This document shows positions 4,592-5,170 of a stretch of DNA of 5,170 nt, piece after piece. The notes under the pieces were generated by a model, which was not told the DNA's origin, did not search any database, and worked only from the letters and a program-made list of their open reading frames with translations. The position numbers and the translations under genes are program-made. Source of the DNA: an uncultured Roseiflexaceae bacterium (GTDB lineage Bacteria > Chloroflexota > Chloroflexia > Chloroflexales > Roseiflexaceae); contig CALJIC010000111.1 in NCBI GenBank assembly GCA_937974195.1, positions 1 to 5,170 on the forward strand, written 5' to 3'. Position 1 is the stretch's first letter, and the number at the start of each line of letters is the position of its first letter.

Positions 4592-4948
4592 CTACTGCCC
4601 GCTCTCCTTCGTGCTCTCGTCGCCGCTCTCCCGGCGCTCCTGGCCCCTGAGCTGCGGGTTGCTGGTGCCGCCCGCGCCGAGCTGCGCCGCCAGCAGGCCG
4701 GTCCCCTCCGGCAGGCTCGCGCGCAGGACGACGGAGCCCAGCCGCTGCATCGCGCGCACCGCCCGCTCGCCGTCCTGGGCCACGAACAGCACCAGCGAGC
4801 TGTCCGAGCTGAGCGCGCCGCACAGCCGCTGCGCGAAGCTCTCCTCGATGACCTCGATCTGCTCCTCGCGCCGCAGCCGGTCCAGCTCCGACAGCAGCCG
4901 GTCGCTGCTGCGCCCGTTCTCGTTGATCACGGCAATCAGCTCTGCCAT
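4592..4948 (-). CDS. Short DUF1269-like protein lacking the central hydrophobic segment
   Basis: This protein has 118 residues. Residues 1-38 (MAELIAVINENGRSSDRLLS, then LDRLRREEQIEVIEESF) resemble the N-terminal alpha/beta part of DUF1269 proteins. Residues 39-92 (RLCGALSSDSSLVLFVAQDG, then ERAVRAMQRLGSVVLRASLP) resemble their C-terminal part, where the family typically reads as a Pro/Ser-Ser-Ala-Leu-Phe-Val strand followed by Gly-x-Val-Leu-Arg-Thr-Ser-Leu. The glycine-rich membrane segment that normally joins the halves is absent, so this form should be soluble. Residues 93-118 are a polar Gly/Glu/Ser/Arg tail. GAGAGGAG (4962-4955) with a 6-nt spacer supports the start. No sigma-54-like site was found upstream, unlike its neighbours. 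Function is unknown, and the family assignment is from remembered pattern. Confidence 0.7.
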   Translation of the reverse strand: MAELIAVINENGRSSDRLLSELDRLRREEQIEVIEESFAQRLCGALSSDSSLVLFVAQDGERAVRAMQRLGSVVLRASLPEGTGLLAAQLGAGGTSNPQLRGQERRESGDESTKESGQ

Positions 4949-4973
4949 GGGGTGCTCCTCTCGGTTTTCATGT

Positions 4974-5001
4974 GGGGTTGGGGAAGGCTTCCCCGGGCCC
5001 C
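4974..5001. repeat. Inverted repeat upstream of the DUF1269-like gene
   Basis: GGGGAA-GGC-TTCCCC (4980-4994) is an inner 6-bp stem. Flanking GGGG (4974-4977) and CCCC (4998-5001) extend it across a small internal loop. On the minus strand it falls in the leader or promoter region of the DUF1269-like gene. Confidence 0.5.
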
Positions 5002-5016
5002 CTTCTTCAGGTTCTT

Positions 5017-5055
5017 CCGCTGCTCTGCGGCGACGAAGTCGCCGCAGAGCAGCGG
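5017..5055. repeat. Perfect 18-bp inverted repeat with GAA loop
   Basis: CCGCTGCTCTGCGGCGAC (5017-5034) is the exact reverse complement of 5038-5055, separated only by GAA. Two G-U pairs could extend it in a plus-strand RNA. An A-run (5058-5063) follows on the plus strand. Read on the minus strand it becomes a U-run before the stem, so it is not a canonical intrinsic terminator in either direction. Confidence 0.9.
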
Positions 5056-5069
5056 GGAAAAAAGGATCT

Positions 5070-5151
5070 CGGAGGGCCTGCGGCCCTCCGGACCTCCCGC
5101 GGGAGGCGGTTCGCCGGGCGTTCGGCGGGAAGCGGCCTCCGGACGTTCCGG
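5070..5151. repeat. Cluster of short perfect palindromes in non-coding DNA
   Basis: Four stems follow one another: CGGAGGGCC-TGC-GGCCCTCCG (5070-5090), the perfect palindrome CCTCCCGCGGGAGG (5093-5106), CGCCG-N6-CGGCG (5112-5127) and CCGGA-CGT-TCCGG (5139-5151). An imperfect direct repeat, cgttcggcgggaa (5119-5131) and cgttccggcgggaa (5144-5157), overlaps the last two. No supportable gene lies in 4949-5170. Confidence 0.75.
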
Positions 5152-5170
5152 CGGGAAACAGCTCTGGCGG

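Noticed and set aside
4932..4947. A sigma-54-like element on the minus strand at the start of the DUF1269-like gene.
   Set aside because: The GG-to-GC spacing is one base too long and it overlaps the start of the coding sequence itself.
5017..5055. Canonical rho-independent terminator.
   Set aside because: Neither strand has a T-run immediately after the stem; the A-run lies after the stem on the plus strand, which puts U's before the stem on the minus strand.

Overview
The window is GC-rich (roughly two thirds G+C) and bacterial. Protein types and codon habits fit a Gram-positive-like high-GC lineage. Chloroflexota is my best guess: the ytxH/DUF883-like protein has the C-terminal pattern I associate with that phylum, and Thr/Glu-rich LPxT-type surface proteins also occur there. 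Actinomycetota cannot be excluded. No rRNA, tRNA, transposase, phage structural gene or CRISPR array was seen.

Layout. (1) Positions 1-1622, minus strand: a tightly packed three-gene operon read right to left. It encodes a coiled-coil/LEA-like tail-anchored protein (YtxH/DUF883 type), a two-TM holin-family protein (Phg_hol_3_6 type), and a DUF3618-like protein whose Gly/Ser/Tyr-rich C-terminal part runs off the left edge. (2) Positions 1623-1983: a structured divergent control region. (3) Positions 1984-3249, plus strand: a soluble GAF-HisKA-HATPase histidine kinase with no response regulator beside it. (4) Positions 3250-3419: a hairpin-rich convergent spacer. (5) Positions 3420-3842, minus strand: a small secreted Thr/Glu-repeat protein with an LPSTS-TM-RR tail. 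(6) Positions 3843-4020: a second divergent control region. (7) Positions 4021-4515, plus strand: a DUF892/YciE-type ferritin-like protein. (8) Positions 4592-4948, minus strand: a short DUF1269-like protein lacking the family's usual central hydrophobic segment. (9) Positions 4949-5170: a non-coding tract packed with perfect inverted repeats, including an 18-bp stem with a 3-nt loop.

The most interesting signal is regulatory. Both divergent intergenic regions carry back-to-back matches to the sigma-54 (RpoN) -24/-12 promoter (TGGCACG-N4-TTGCW), each at the right strand and distance for the gene it faces: 1683-1668 (-), 1745-1760 (+), 3924-3909 (-) and 3973-3988 (+). A weaker fifth copy at 1833-1848 (+) sits exactly between the arms of a 9-bp inverted repeat. 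If real, a membrane/envelope operon, an orphan sensor kinase, a surface protein and a ferritin-like stress protein would form one local RpoN-controlled envelope or stress module. This is inferred from sequence only. It depends on the source genome encoding RpoN and an enhancer-binding activator, neither of which is in the window.
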